From: Citrus sinensis
Lineage: Eukaryota > Streptophyta > Magnoliopsida > Sapindales > Rutaceae
Assembly (NCBI RefSeq): GCF_022201045.2
Contig: NC_068557.1
Coordinates: forward strand, 3,720,001-3,784,000
DNA: 64,000 nucleotides
Reading direction: 5' to 3'
Below are positions 11,089-22,084 of this stretch, piece by piece; within the stretch, counting starts at the first letter, position 1, and each line of letters opens with the position of its first letter. The notes under the pieces were generated by a model. That model ran no database searches. It saw only the letters and a list, made by a program, of their open reading frames with translations, and was not told the DNA's origin. The position numbers and the translations under genes are program-made.

Positions 11089-11240
11089 ACGTCAGCAGTG
11101 ACGTAAGAAGCCCAATTATAGAAGGGCAATAATGTAATAGAACGTAGGCAATAATGTAAAAAGCCCGAACATATGAGGGCAAGAATGTAACTTTTTTTCA
11201 TATAAATAAAAGAAAAAATAAGAAAGGCTCTCAGAGCTTG
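11089..11240 (+). promoter_or_regulatory. EVE: 35S-like pregenomic RNA promoter
   Basis: An as-1-like pair of TGACG half-sites in opposite orientation (aacgtcagcagtgacgtaag, 11088-11107) is followed about 95 bases later by a TATA box, tataaata, at 11201-11208. Initiation would be expected near 11230-11240. The as-1 element binds TGA-type bZIP factors in cauliflower mosaic virus. Both motifs look intact. Confidence 0.7.
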
Positions 11241-11617
11241 AATCACGAAATCTCTTCCAAAAACTCTCTCAAAAATGAATAACTAAACAACTCTTCAGCT
11301 CAGAATCCAGAATCAAACCATCAAAAATCATAAACAAAACAACACCTAAGAAAGGAAAGAGAAACCTAAAATTATTCAAAGTTTCCAAGCACAACGATCA
11401 AAATCCATATAGTAAAGCCGCTCGAGTCCGCTGATCCCGTTGAGGCAAGGAGGTCGTTGAGGGAATAAGGACAACCATGCTGCAGGTCACTGGAAGAGGA
11501 TCGGAAGGCAAAGAAATAAGAACAACTTAGGTAATAATTCTCAAACCTTATCTTTTGGTGGAAGTTTGTTGATGATTGATGATGAGGAGATTTATGGAGG
11601 AAGAGCTAATTTAAAAC

Positions 11618-11983
11618 ATGAATAACGATATTTTACTTGGGAATTCTAAAGAATATATAATAAACTCTACCACTAGAATAACATATAATGACTATATGAT
11701 GATAATAGACTTTAACTTAGGATCTTTTAAACAAAGTTCATATCTTTTAAGTAAAGAAGAGCTAGTTAGAACAGAAGATCTACAAGCAGTATATACTCTT
11801 AATTTACCAAAAGAAATAAAAAGAAAAATTATAAACCATATCGAAATAGATAATTTAAAACATAATATAATTATGTTAACAATAGAGCAAGGAATTGACA
11901 TAGCTTTAGCATATATGGAACATGAAATTCGAGAAATCGGACCATCATACATAAATTACGTAGAAAATTCGGATAACGAATAA
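11618..11983 (+). CDS. EVE: 121-residue ORF between promoter and primer site
   Basis: An uninterrupted frame rich in Ile, Asn and Glu with no recognised domain. It shares the strong A/T codon bias of the viral genes. It lies in the long leader-like interval between the promoter and the primer-binding site, where cavemovirus-like genomes can carry an extra small ORF after the transactivator. Function unknown. Its survival without stops, next to broken neighbours, suggests it was a real viral gene. Confidence 0.5.
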   Translation: MNNDILLGNSKEYIINSTTRITYNDYMMIIDFNLGSFKQSSYLLSKEELVRTEDLQAVYTLNLPKEIKRKIINHIEIDNLKHNIIMLTIEQGIDIALAYMEHEIREIGPSYINYVENSDNE

Positions 11984-12232
11984 CTTGAAATATAGGAATT
12001 TAGTAAAATAAAACAAATAAATTGATTGTAAGGTATATCGGCAAGCAACCCATGACGTAAATTGGATAGACGATCCCTATTGGGCGTTAGTATCCTCTGC
12101 ACTTTGAAATAACAAGCCACGTACCTGTAATCAGAATATTTTATAAATATAGATACTCAAAGGGAAATTAGATACTATTTTAGTATAATAAATAATAATA
12201 TATACTTTATACAGATCGGATTATTTTATGAT

Positions 12233-12397
12233 ATGACTGATAATCCTGCATATATTTTAGAAACTAATAATAATTATTATGATTTTTATTTTCCTAGTCT
12301 TCTGAATAATATACCTAGGGAAATAGAAGGAGAACAAGTTATTACCTTATATGTAAGAAATAATAGTAATAGAAGTTATGATATGTATACCTTATAA
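12233..12397 (+). CDS. EVE: 54-residue Tyr/Asn-rich small ORF
   Basis: An ATG at 12233 opens a 54-codon frame rich in Tyr, Asn and Ile, ending in TAA at 12395. It lies between the 121-residue ORF and the primer site in an AT-rich context, so chance is possible. No family recognised. Confidence 0.3.
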   Translation: MTDNPAYILETNNNYYDFYFPSLLNNIPREIEGEQVITLYVRNNSNRSYDMYTL

Positions 12398-12546
12398 AAT
12401 AAAATTTTTTAACAATATTGTTTATAATATTGTTTTATATTTTTAGTTTTCTGTAAGTCTTTATTCTATTATTTTGTTTTTTCTATTGTTTATATTTTCG
12501 TTCATTACCTTTTTTTAGTTTTTTTTTTTTAGCACAGAGTGCAAGA

Positions 12547-12562
12547 TGGTATCAGAGCCATA
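12547..12562 (+). promoter_or_regulatory. EVE: tRNA-Met primer-binding site
   Basis: The sequence tggtatcagagccata matches the complement of the plant initiator tRNA-Met 3' end, the caulimovirid minus-strand primer site that by convention is position 1 of the circular genome. It is preceded by a pyrimidine-rich run ending in tttagcacag, which also looks like a splice acceptor. Confidence 0.85.
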
Positions 12563-12573
12563 AGAACAAAATT

Positions 12574-12828
12574 ATGGACCCAATACAGTCAATAGTTAAT
12601 AGTTTGTATACATTAAAGGTATATAATAAAGAAGAAATAAAGAATTTGGTAAAAGCTTTAAAAACTGATAAAAATAATATAAGAAATATAGAAATTGAAT
12701 TAACTGAAGAACTTATAGAAAGAAACATAGATACCACAGGAGGAGAAATATTGATAGAAAAGAAAATGAAATTTATTGATAAATTTATACAATTTTTAAT
12801 ATATTGGTATAAAACTGAAACATTATGA
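12574..12828 (+). CDS. EVE: 84-residue ORF after the primer site
   Basis: The first ORF downstream of the primer-binding site. It encodes a charged, helical protein rich in Lys, Glu and Ile without a recognised domain. Its stop overlaps the next start (ATGA at 12825), the coupling seen elsewhere in this virus. Likely a small accessory protein; identity unknown. Confidence 0.55.
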   Translation: MDPIQSIVNSLYTLKVYNKEEIKNLVKALKTDKNNIRNIEIELTEELIERNIDTTGGEILIEKKMKFIDKFIQFLIYWYKTETL

Positions 12829-13118
12829 ACCAAGCAGTTAATACAATACAGGAATTAATAAATAGTACAGAACATATGCATTTAGGATGGGAAAATATAG
12901 TGAGTACATATATAAATTTAATAAATCAAAAAATAGATTTATTAGAGCAAGAAAGAATAGGTTTAATAAATTTAGGACCAGAAATATATTCTGAATTCAT
13001 AGATCTATATGAGTTTGATAATCATTTGTTGTTATTAAAAGAAATAAATACAACTCTAGAAAGGATAAAAAATAGGTGTAGAAGAGATGGAAGGAGACAA
13101 ATACTCCCTCAATTATAA
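12825..13118 (+). CDS. EVE: 97-residue coiled-coil ORF
   Basis: Overlaps the preceding ORF by ATGA. Largely helical with Leu/Ile heptads and a basic C-terminus (RIKNRCRRDGRRQ). A basic tail after a helix fits a nucleic-acid- or virion-associated role, so this is an alternative candidate for the virion-associated protein. No internal stop. The frame ends about 90 bases before the right edge of the integrated virus. Confidence 0.55.
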   Translation: MNQAVNTIQELINSTEHMHLGWENIVSTYINLINQKIDLLEQERIGLINLGPEIYSEFIDLYEFDNHLLLLKEINTTLERIKNRCRRDGRRQILPQL

Positions 13119-13211
13119 AAAAAAAAGAAACATCAAGGGACTCAAATGAAATTTATCAAGAAGAATAAAACAAAAAACGTAAGGTACATTTATCGTAACT
13201 TAGGCGCTCCC

Positions 13212-14290
13212 ATTTTATATTTATCCAAAGTAAAGGATTTAATTAAACAAAATTCAGTCCCACGGAAGTTAACATACCGAAAATAGTTATACAAAAACCA
13301 CTATCAAAATATTGGATAATCTTGAGAAATTTTAAAATTTGTTATTAATTAGCAAAGAATTAAGCCCAATACCATATTTCGCCAAATCTCAAAGGAAAAT
13401 TTTCCACTTTTCCAGTACAACATTTTCTATAATTTACGGTAATTATGTATTGGTAATGCTAATGGTTTTTTACACTAAACAATATTTTTTCCATTCGTAC
13501 AGAAAAAATATAATTACCAAGTTCATCAATAATTACATCATTTATCATCATCCAAAGCTATATTTGCATCATCACTTGTCAATCTACAAAAGAGAAATCA
13601 AAGGTGTTAAAAACATTTCCAATAATAAAATAAATAATTAAATATAAAGACTAGTACCTAGGTGTTTCAATTAAAAAAATAATCATTAAAAAATATTACC
13701 TTTCAAGTAATACATAATTTTGTTGTGTATTCTATACCACATTAATGATGTATTCTAAATAGATGAAGTCCACTCCCAAATGGTGTTTGATATCTATATC
13801 TGAATGTGTCTTATATATTTCAAGAGAAAATTTTACCCATACTCTAAGGTTTGGGGAAAATGACATGCATGAACCTTACCTTACAATATAACCTCATGAT
13901 TGCATTTTGCTGGATATTATATACTAAATTAATTTCGTTGTCTATTATATTCTATATTAATGATGTACTGCGGATTCACACGAGGCTTAATTAATCGGCA
14001 TATATGTCACTTGTGAAACACAAAGGACTACCAATTAATTCACGTTAGAAAAGACAAGGATTTAATCAAACAAAATTCAGTCTGACGAAATTTATACAAA
14101 CTACTATCGGCAAAATACATTCAAGATTAACAATCACATTAATCTAGCATCCTTTTTTTTCCTCCTTTCTCTTTTTCTTTCTTTACTTTTTAGGCCGCTT
14201 TCCTTTCTCCAAATTACTTTTCTTGATTTTCCACAGAACACATCAAAACGTTGGACCACCTTGAGAGTCCAGAAATATTAAATTTTTGGA
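13212..14290. repeat. Two eroded receptor-kinase gene remnants (flanks only)
   Basis: The stretch 13225-13275 matches the kinase 3' flank (345-395) and jumps at about 13310 to sequence matching the kinase upstream region (3875 onward). The stretch 14040-14150 matches 310-440, including the last codons, and jumps to sequence matching 3785-3900. Each remnant therefore keeps both flanks of the kinase gene but none, or only the last few codons, of the coding sequence. Confidence 0.6.
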
Positions 14291-16274
14291 GTCCACAGAA
14301 AATTACATATTTTTGTCATAATTTGTAGATTTTTGTTCTTTTATCATTTTCGCAAATTTATTGAGAAGGCCAAGTACCACCATATTTAATCAAAAGTCAT
14401 ATAAAAATTTTTTTATACATTTTGTTATGTCAAAAGGACGGCTATTCTTAAAAGTTTAACCGAGCGATTTTTTAATTATTTTATTTAACTGACTATCCAA
14501 GTTCGAATTCTAGATGACTCTGACCCCAAAACCAAATGTGTGCTATTCACATCCCCCATCTGTCCATTGAAAAGGGCAAATTTTGTTTTCAACTAAGCAG
14601 CCCCTTTGTGGCTTGTATCGATGTACGTTTAACATTGTCGCTCTAATTTTATCCTAATATGCGCTAATGCAAAACGATATGCAATGGAACTTTGTCAACT
14701 TACGGTAACAATTTGTTTAAACTTATGCAGACTACTTAACTAACCAGTCAAATAGAGTGTCAAATAAAATTTTAATATTTGGTTAAGAGACCACAAGAGT
14801 TCATAAATATTGTTTTTTTTTTACCAATTAAGAAGATTAAAATGAATGGCATATTTTGCACAGAATTAATATGCTTATTCAAATTTAACAATATAGTGGG
14901 CTTTTTCAAATTTCAAATGTGTAGATGGGGCTAAATGCCTAAACCACAACTTTCCTTATTATTTTCATTGAATCATCAGAACTCTGAACAAATTTGAAAA
15001 TATTTTCTGAGTCTCTTCTTCATCATTTAGTTTATACTTCAACTGACCATTAGAAGCCATTCAGTTTCTGTACGATCATGCAAAAGGGTTAGAAAGTAAT
15101 TACAATCAATATTTGTGTACTTCAGAATTTGAACCTTAATGAGCAATTAACCAAGAGTTGTTAATTTCTCTTCCTTTCCAAAATTCTGTTAGAATTGTCA
15201 ATTGTTACGGCATATGGGTGTAAAGATTTTCTGATAATAAAAGTTAAAATTATGGGGTGGGTTTTTATAAGAATTTTGGAGGGGTGTAAGAAGCCCCACT
15301 CTAGTCATAAATGAAGCCATGACTTGGAGTAATGGAATACAGAGCCCATTAACCCTAAAGGCCTTAAACTAACCCAACATGCTTTAAAGTGATAATTAAG
15401 ATGTAAGACAAGCTCGCTCCATCACTAAAGCATGTTTGGTTTATTATACGTTGTAAGCCCATCAATTTTTTAAGTTGTTTACTATTGCATTTCATCGAAT
15501 ATTTGGTTTATTATACGTTGTTTTCAAAGTCGTTGACAATCAACGGGGCAATACCGAAATAGATAGTCCTAGCCGCCTAGGCGCGCGCGCGCAAAAGAAA
15601 AAAAAAAGGATAATGTATTACAAAATCACTGATGCGTGGAAGATCCTAGTTTTGTAGTGAGAGTAAAAGAATTGAGCTTGAAACTATTTTTTTGCTGATA
15701 TTTTTAATGAAACGATTCAAAGAAAACATAGATGGAGGGAAGCAAAATGGTTGAAGTAAGCAAGCTGTGTAGTGAGAACTGGAGGCACATCAAGCATGAA
15801 TAGAATGTGTGTTTGTGTTAATAAAGCGAGGATTGATTCAGGCTAGCAAAAGTATTCTTCATAGTCATTGTCAGTGTAGTGTAGTATGCCTTTATTCTTA
15901 ACTAGATTTGAGTCCTTATCTCCCCTAAGATTCTACCACAGGTGGCTAGTTATAGAAAGTTATTTAAAAATCACTCAGACAAACTTTTAGTGATAATTGA
16001 ACTTAAATTTAACTTTAATATCTTATTAGAAAAGTTCAATACGGCTTTAATAGAGTGGAAAACGTTTATTTTCCCCCAGGAAAAATGTATAATAAGTTCT
16101 TTTACATAGACTCCATAACTAAATTAGACAAGTAAATAATCAATTACGGAATTAAGAGCTTGGTTTAACAAGGTCAGCATGAAGAAACTACAAATTTGAG
16201 GCTAAAAATCTAGAAATGGAGGCCAAAACATAAGATTTTCAAAGAATGACCAGATTTTAATTAGATCCCAGGGA
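14291..16274. other. Intergenic, no gene seen
   Basis: AT-rich sequence without a convincing coding exon. It includes a short alternating GC tract near 15582-15592 and a tRNA-B-box-like string gttcgaattc near 14502. A SINE remnant is possible there, but no tail or duplicated target is visible. Confidence 0.4.
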
Positions 16275-16279
16275 ACATT

Positions 16280-17823
16280 TGTTGGGGAATAATCAGGTTT
16301 TTAAATTTTTATAAAACCTTTTAAAGATCGCTCTCATATAATATATAAGAATTCGTATTCTAGAAATCGTACCTTGAAAATCCGAGTTGGCTTTTTCCGC
16401 TGAAGTGATTTAGGCTCCTAGATCACGATCCGCCACCACCACTCCTGTTAGATCACGATCCGTCACCACCACGCTTGTTAGATCACGAACTGCCACCAAT
16501 GATCTTCCAGGTTATGACTCAGGTTCGATCTGCACTTGACGTGTGGGCGCCTTTATCACTACCAAAGCAACTAGCACGAGAAAATTTTTCTCTCAATAAT
16601 GGAGAGAAAAATCTTATTCTCTGATTTATATAAAGTGGCTTCTCCTTTTTCTTTAGAGAAAATAAGCCTTATATATCTCCCTTTAGTGAAAACCCTAGGC
16701 TCCAAATAATGCCCTAAATAAAACTCACGTTATTTTCTTTTCAATAGGGGACCCACCTTGTAAAATAACATAAGACCCCTTATACAAAAGCTAATTAAAT
16801 GGAGCCTCCCACTAAATGATATATTTAGGCTTTTGACCCAAATAGCTAGTTATCTTACTTATTAGTCCAGTAGTGGTGCAGTCAATTAAATGAGCTAACC
16901 CGAGGATCATTTGGGAACATACAATAGTGGCTACAATAATTAGGCCTGTAATTAAACTAACCCAATTATTTAATTCCAAATCTACTCCACTAAAAGATTG
17001 GAACTGACTTCCATAATTGTATGCTCGAATAATAATTCGTCCCAAGCCACATTGATTTCTTTACTGCACAATCCTTTGTACCACATCGTTAATTAAATTG
17101 ATATCTCAACTGTTCAATCAATTTAATAACATCATATTCCTTGATCCTTACTGGTTTTTTCTAATGATCATTTTCAACATACTAAATATGTTGACACACT
17201 CTGGCCAGAGAATTCTATGATCAAGTACCGAAAACCTATCAAGAGATGTGTTGTACAAATTCTATATTGTTAATCCATAACTCCAATACTCATAATTGCT
17301 CCCACCAAGATACCGGGTAATCTTGACCACAAGGATGTGTCGTGCCCATTGGTAACTCAAATGAAATAACAATCACAATCATGAAATCATAATTAACTCA
17401 AGATTAAGATTACAGTAAAATCAACGCCTATGAGATTTAATAAGTCTGACAGTTATTACAAAGTTAATTAAATCTCATATGCGATCCTGTTCAATGTAGT
17501 CGTACTACATCAATAAATTCATACATGATTAAGACAAATCATTCAATGAATTTATTACAGTCTATACCTAAATAAAGTGCCCAACTTTATTTATCAACTG
17601 CGAACTAAATTTATTTAATCATAAGATAACTTGTATTTATGTCTTCTGTGAATCCACATGGTGATCACATAAATACATATAATATGATTAAATGGACTTT
17701 AATACAAATATTAATACAATTAAGATATTTGAATAAAATACCTCATTTATTTTATTAATCAGAAAAATTATTTATTACAATTAAATAAACACATATGCTT
17801 TTAAAGAGCATATTTTCCCAACA
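16280..17823. mobile_element. Solo LTR of an LTR retrotransposon
   Basis: A 1,544-bp LTR starting tgttggggaa and ending ttcccaaca, flanked on both sides by the 5-bp duplication acatt (16275-16279 and 17824-17828). No internal domain is present, so it is a product of LTR-LTR recombination. Inside, near 16417-16500, are about three imperfect copies of a 33-bp unit containing agatcacgatccg. Superfamily not assigned; orientation uncertain. Confidence 0.85.
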
Positions 17824-17828
17824 ACATT

Positions 17829-18336
17829 AACCCAGTTTACTGCTTATTTTAGACCTCTTTGTTTACATGAATTAATGTTTAATAGCCTTTAGGATCTCAA
17901 GCCTGACCCTTACAACTACATATGAATTCATTTAATTAACAATATGTACGTATTAGCAGCTAGTGAAGTAGAAAATGCCCGTGACTAGTGCTTTAGTTTC
18001 TTTAAAATCCGGAGACAAAGAGTTGTTCTGAGTATTTTATAATTTTTTTTTTCACATGAGACACCATTCAAGACAATGTCCATGTGGTGTGAATGCCAAA
18101 ATCCCCCGTGAACCTGGCAATTATTGTCTTTTTCAGCATTTTAATATAATCAGTTTGTATTTAAATTACTATTTGATCGATTAAAATTTGAATAATTTTA
18201 CAGCTAACCCAGGTATTTTTTAACCACAATTCCCAGCTTCCCTTCTATATATATCTCGGCATCAGCTGATCAGCATGAATTAAGAGTTCATAACCAAACT
18301 GAAATAGATATCCAAAGTTTAGTGTTACTGAGAAAT
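17829..18336 (+). promoter_or_regulatory. Upstream region of the LTP-like gene
   Basis: The spacer contains a TATA box (ctatatatatctc, about 18245-18257) roughly 80 bases before the start codon of the LTP-like gene. Nothing else is recognised. Confidence 0.5.
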
Positions 18337-18672
18337 ATGAGTTCTAGGATTTATTTTATGCTCGTCGCGATATTTACTGTCGCTGCAGTTTTTCAATTTT
18401 CCGGCCAAGTTTCCGGCGCACAACACTGTGGAATGAATACAAATGTTCTTGGCCAGCTTGTATCACAATGTGAGAAATATGTGTTGAAATCGGGGCCGAA
18501 GATTCGGCCATCTCCTGGTTGTTGTGCGGTTGTGAAGAAGGTTGATGTGCCATGTATGTGCAAGTTTGTGACAAAGCAGATTGAAGAAATTGTAAGCATT
18601 GAGAAGATGGTTTATGTGGCCAGGTCATGTGGCATAAAGATTTCTGCCGGGACAAAATGTGGAAGTAAGTAA
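18337..18672 (+). CDS. 8-Cys lipid-transfer-like protein
   Basis: A 111-residue precursor of the nsLTP/bifunctional inhibitor superfamily: small secreted all-helical proteins that hold lipids in a hydrophobic cavity. The ATG at 18337 starts a signal peptide of about 29 residues (hydrophobic, ending VSGA). The mature part has the eight cysteines in the pattern C, C, CC, CxC, C, C, including GCC and PCMC. The end CGSK matches the paralogue at 48.5 kb. A donor-like gtaagt overlaps the stop, so a short 3' exon is an alternative. A TATA box lies about 80 bases upstream. The style is closer to the DIR1-like/YLS3-free short type than to LTP1, but the exact class is not settled. Confidence 0.85.
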   Translation: MSSRIYFMLVAIFTVAAVFQFSGQVSGAQHCGMNTNVLGQLVSQCEKYVLKSGPKIRPSPGCCAVVKKVDVPCMCKFVTKQIEEIVSIEKMVYVARSCGIKISAGTKCGSK

Positions 18673-20438
18673 ATAACATTCCTCGTGCAATTACCAATAA
18701 ATTCTATTAGATAATGCACTTCTCAAATACTATCTCAACTTTATTTCTCATAAGTGACGCGACATTTATCTGTAAAATAATAATATGAACTAATAAGTAA
18801 TTTTATAGGTTCATGAAACTGGCATTCAATTGATGATCATTTATCATCTCAGTATTTGCGATGTATATACTGAAATCTACTTAGGAAGTGAAGCATTATT
18901 CTTTCATTAATTTTGATTTACATTCACACAAATTGTTAAAGGTCAGCTCTCTTTGTTGTTCTACAAAGAAAGAAATTTTAGTTTGTGACTCTGTTAATTT
19001 TTTATTTCTGTAATAACACTCGATCATTTACTAAAATTTATTGAAGAATTCAAGAGAGATTTGAGAAATTTTCTACTGTAATGGACGTCAAATTAAGTCC
19101 GATATGGTGAAGAATAAATTTGCTAATGCTGTGTTGTAATTAATTGTCTTAGGCTTCACTGTCCGATCTGCTTGAAAATGGGAGTGCATGAATGTCTGAA
19201 GCACTGGGAGGCAGCTGGGTTTTGTGACGAGTCTGTTGATGTTATAAGAGGCAGGTTTCATGGTGTTGTGTTAATGTGCTGATCGATTTATATTTAATTT
19301 CTTATTCTATGTTTCTTGATTTTAATAATAATAATAAAAATAAAAAGAGGCAATTCTAATCAATTTCTTATAAAACAACGGATTATTTGGTCTTTTTTTA
19401 TTTATTTTGTCAAAATTTATCAAAGAAGCATTCCGATTTCCGATAATCCGATTTGTGCTCTAGAGCAATTCAAATTGGCTTTCCAAATACAGTGCGTGGA
19501 TGAGTTTGAAAATCTAAAATAAATAATAGAAAAATGAAGAACAAGTAATCCCAAATTCAATTTCATCCATTTCAGCCTCTGATCATAGAAAATTCTTGAA
19601 GAACGATCACGGTAAAAATTTTATAGATAAACAAGCAAGAATCAAAAAATTAAATTAATAATTTTATTAATCTAAATTACCAAATTAATCAAAAAAGATG
19701 AAAAACAAAACCAAAATTATTGTAAAAGGGTATTAGTGTAAAAGCAAACAAAAAGAAATAAAAAATAATCGTAGAGGTGTCATTAATTAAACGAGCACCA
19801 ATATCAAAATATAGAGGGTAAATAGAATTTTACCTCTAATAAAATGAACTATTACCCCATGCGATGTTAGAAGAAAAATATAAAATAATCGATTAACATT
19901 ATAGTTCATTTTGTTGTTGTATCATTCTTTAGTATAAAATAGTCACTTAAACAAAATCCAAAAAACCCAAAAAATAAGAAGTGGGTACGTTTCTATGCAT
20001 GCATGTAGCTATGGGAATTGAAAAGATAAAAGTTCAAGGGAAATGAATAAATTGCTGGCAAGAGGAATGTTATGATGAACAAACCTTTCAGCAAGCACAG
20101 CTGAACCCTCTTCAAACAACTCCTCCACAACCCAACAGCAGCGAGCTTGCTGATGCTTTTTTCATAGAATCCTGAGCTTTCTTCACAAAGATAAGTGAAC
20201 TTGTAACCATAATTAACCATAACAGAATCATGGTTATATCAAAGTGCGCTTTATAGCTTTAAAAAATATAAACTGATGTGAAAATTTAAGCTTAATGGTA
20301 TACTAAGTTTACTAAAAAATCTAAACATTTAATATACATGAATTATGGTTTTAATACACAAATCATAATAATACATGGAGAAAAAATGAACCCAATGATT
20401 AAAGGAAAATTAGAAAAAAAAATGGATGAGACTTTTAC
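18673..20438. other. Intergenic, no gene seen except a possible downstream exon
   Basis: AT-rich. Minus-strand sequence at about 19993-20220 could encode Cys-poor peptides, but no frame resembles a known protein. It may supply a second exon to the small signal-peptide exon at 20439-20490. Confidence 0.35.
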
Positions 20439-20490
20439 CGGCAAAGAAAAGAACAAGTAGTAAAGTAGCCAAAACGTTGAGAACCTTCAT
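20439..20490 (-). CDS. Possible first exon of a small secreted peptide
   Basis: An ATG at 20490 begins a classic hydrophobic signal sequence (MKVLNVLATLLLVLFFAG) followed directly by a GT donor at 20438. A TATA-like ttataaattt lies about 25-30 bases upstream. An acceptor ending ctcag near 20178 would join it in phase to a basic, Cys-containing stretch. No family is recognised; the gene may be degenerate. Confidence 0.3.
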
Positions 20491-22084
20491 GTTGAAGTAT
20501 GCTTTGCTAAAATTTATAAGGGCTTAGAATTTTGAGTCAGACTCTGATGAGGAAAATGGACATGGTTCTAATAGAGGAAATGGTTGTAAAAAAGAGTCCT
20601 TTGTAGCTAGAAAATACACATTAAAAAAAAATTGTCATGTTTAGCTAGAACAAGATCACGAATAAGACAAAGTCTTAAGGAAAATGTTATGATGCGTCTT
20701 AAAACCATTGAACACTGATTTTTAATATCATAACAACAAACTGAAGGTTCTATTTTATGGGGAATATGTTTGATTCAATGACTTTCAAACTGATGAATTA
20801 ACATCTTGTGAAGTTAGCTAGACAAATTTTATAGTGCGCGCAAGCATTACTAGTCATAATTGTAAAGAGAACCGTTATGTTTCTACCCAGTATATTGACT
20901 AGAACTTATGTGTTGGACCACAATCTTCAACCATTGCCACTACAAAGTGCAAGACAGAAAATATAATGTCACCTTTGATTTGCCAATATCAAGTTCTTGC
21001 ATGCACATATTTGTGTATGTGTGTGTATTATGATGATTGTAGGGAATAACAAGTTGAGTCAGGTGACAGCAGAGTACACAGAAAGACGTTGTGGGCTTGG
21101 CTATAGTTTCCCAACTGCCGAGATGCTGCTTGTGATACCATTCGCGTTAACAAATACATCGAAATTAGTGGAGTCGCGAGAGGACTTTGTAAGCCCGGTG
21201 GCTTTTGCATTTGGGGCTGCTAATGCTAATTGCCTTTTTATATCAATAACTTGTACATCTCTCTCTCAACCCGGCTGCTTATGTAAACATTATGCTATTA
21301 GCTAAATAAAGTCAGAATTAGTATCTGAATTCTGTGTCCGATCCACTTGGTCTGGTTGAGTTTGTGTTTGATGGTTATTGTCTATATATCTTTAAAATTT
21401 TGTCATGTGTAGGTAAAATGAGATGAATAAGATATAAGATTAGTAATTATCTTATAAAGACATCAATATCATAACAATATGCGGTTAGAATAAAATGATA
21501 GAAGAATGAACTCCAATATATATGTGGTCTTAATTTTAGCACATAACACTTTTTAATTCCCCAATTATATCAACAGTGAATAGAATCTAAATTATTCAAG
21601 CGCACCTCATCAAATGTAAATCAACATTAATTAGCACCAATAAAAAGTCAGTTCTTACTTTATGTTGAGCGGACAACCATTCCTTGAGAGTCGGGAGCAG
21701 TGGGCCTTGGCATCAAACTGTTTTTTACCGAATGTTAGGGTAAAATGGGAATTTCAAGTGGCGCAGTCTAGTTGGTTGCTTGGAGTACTATTTTGCATAT
21801 GATCGTGGTTTATTCAACTTGTAAGACATATATTTAGAATATATAAAGCTAAGGTTAAGGTCACATCATTATGATCATACATAATAACAATACATTTCAA
21901 TTTAAAGTAACACATGATCAAACATTTAATAATGTATATGAACTTTATAGCATAGCAACTTGCCCGGGAGAAAGGCAATTATTCAGTGCATATTTAAAAC
22001 CCTAAAAATAAACCACATCTGTTATTATTGCTAATAATTTATTTGATTAATACTAAGTTTAACTCCTTGTTAAACGAACGAAGT
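20491..22084. other. Intergenic, weak Cys-rich remnant near 21.1-21.3 kb
   Basis: No supportable gene. Around 21170-21300 (+) two frames in succession give closely spaced cysteines (GLCKPGGFC, then GCLCKH), as might be left from a frameshifted small Cys-rich peptide. The remainder is AT-rich. Confidence 0.25.

Larger units (their letters stand above)
5010..13211. mobile_element. Endogenous pararetrovirus (Caulimoviridae, cavemovirus/solendovirus-like)
   Basis: About 8.2 kb of viral sequence, which is one caulimovirid genome length. It contains coat protein with a zinc knuckle, 30K-type movement protein, retropepsin, RT, RNase H, a transactivator-like protein, an as-1/TATA promoter and a tRNA-Met primer site. 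The coat-before-movement order is what cavemoviruses and solendoviruses show, rather than caulimo-, petu- or badnaviruses. The 9-bp string attttatat abuts both edges (5001-5009 and 13212-13220), and the flanks outside it continue one host repeat unit. A block of about 2.6 kb (about 5312-7920) is inverted. Internal stops and frameshifts affect the virion-associated, pol and transactivator ORFs, so the copy is a defective fossil. No integrase is expected or seen; integration was presumably by host repair. Genus placement is inference from gene order and motifs. Confidence 0.85.

Noticed and set aside
5010-13211. Identity as a petuvirus, florendovirus or badnavirus
   Set aside because: Separate ORFs, coat before movement, a transactivator-like gene after pol and several small ORFs do not fit a single-polyprotein petuvirus/florendovirus or a badnavirus layout.
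14440-14560. A SINE or tRNA gene
   Set aside because: A B-box-like word is present, but there is no A box at the right distance, no cloverleaf and no target duplication.
20997-21305. A 102-residue plus-strand protein
   Set aside because: Begins in a low-complexity TG repeat and has no family likeness; at best a decayed Cys-rich remnant.
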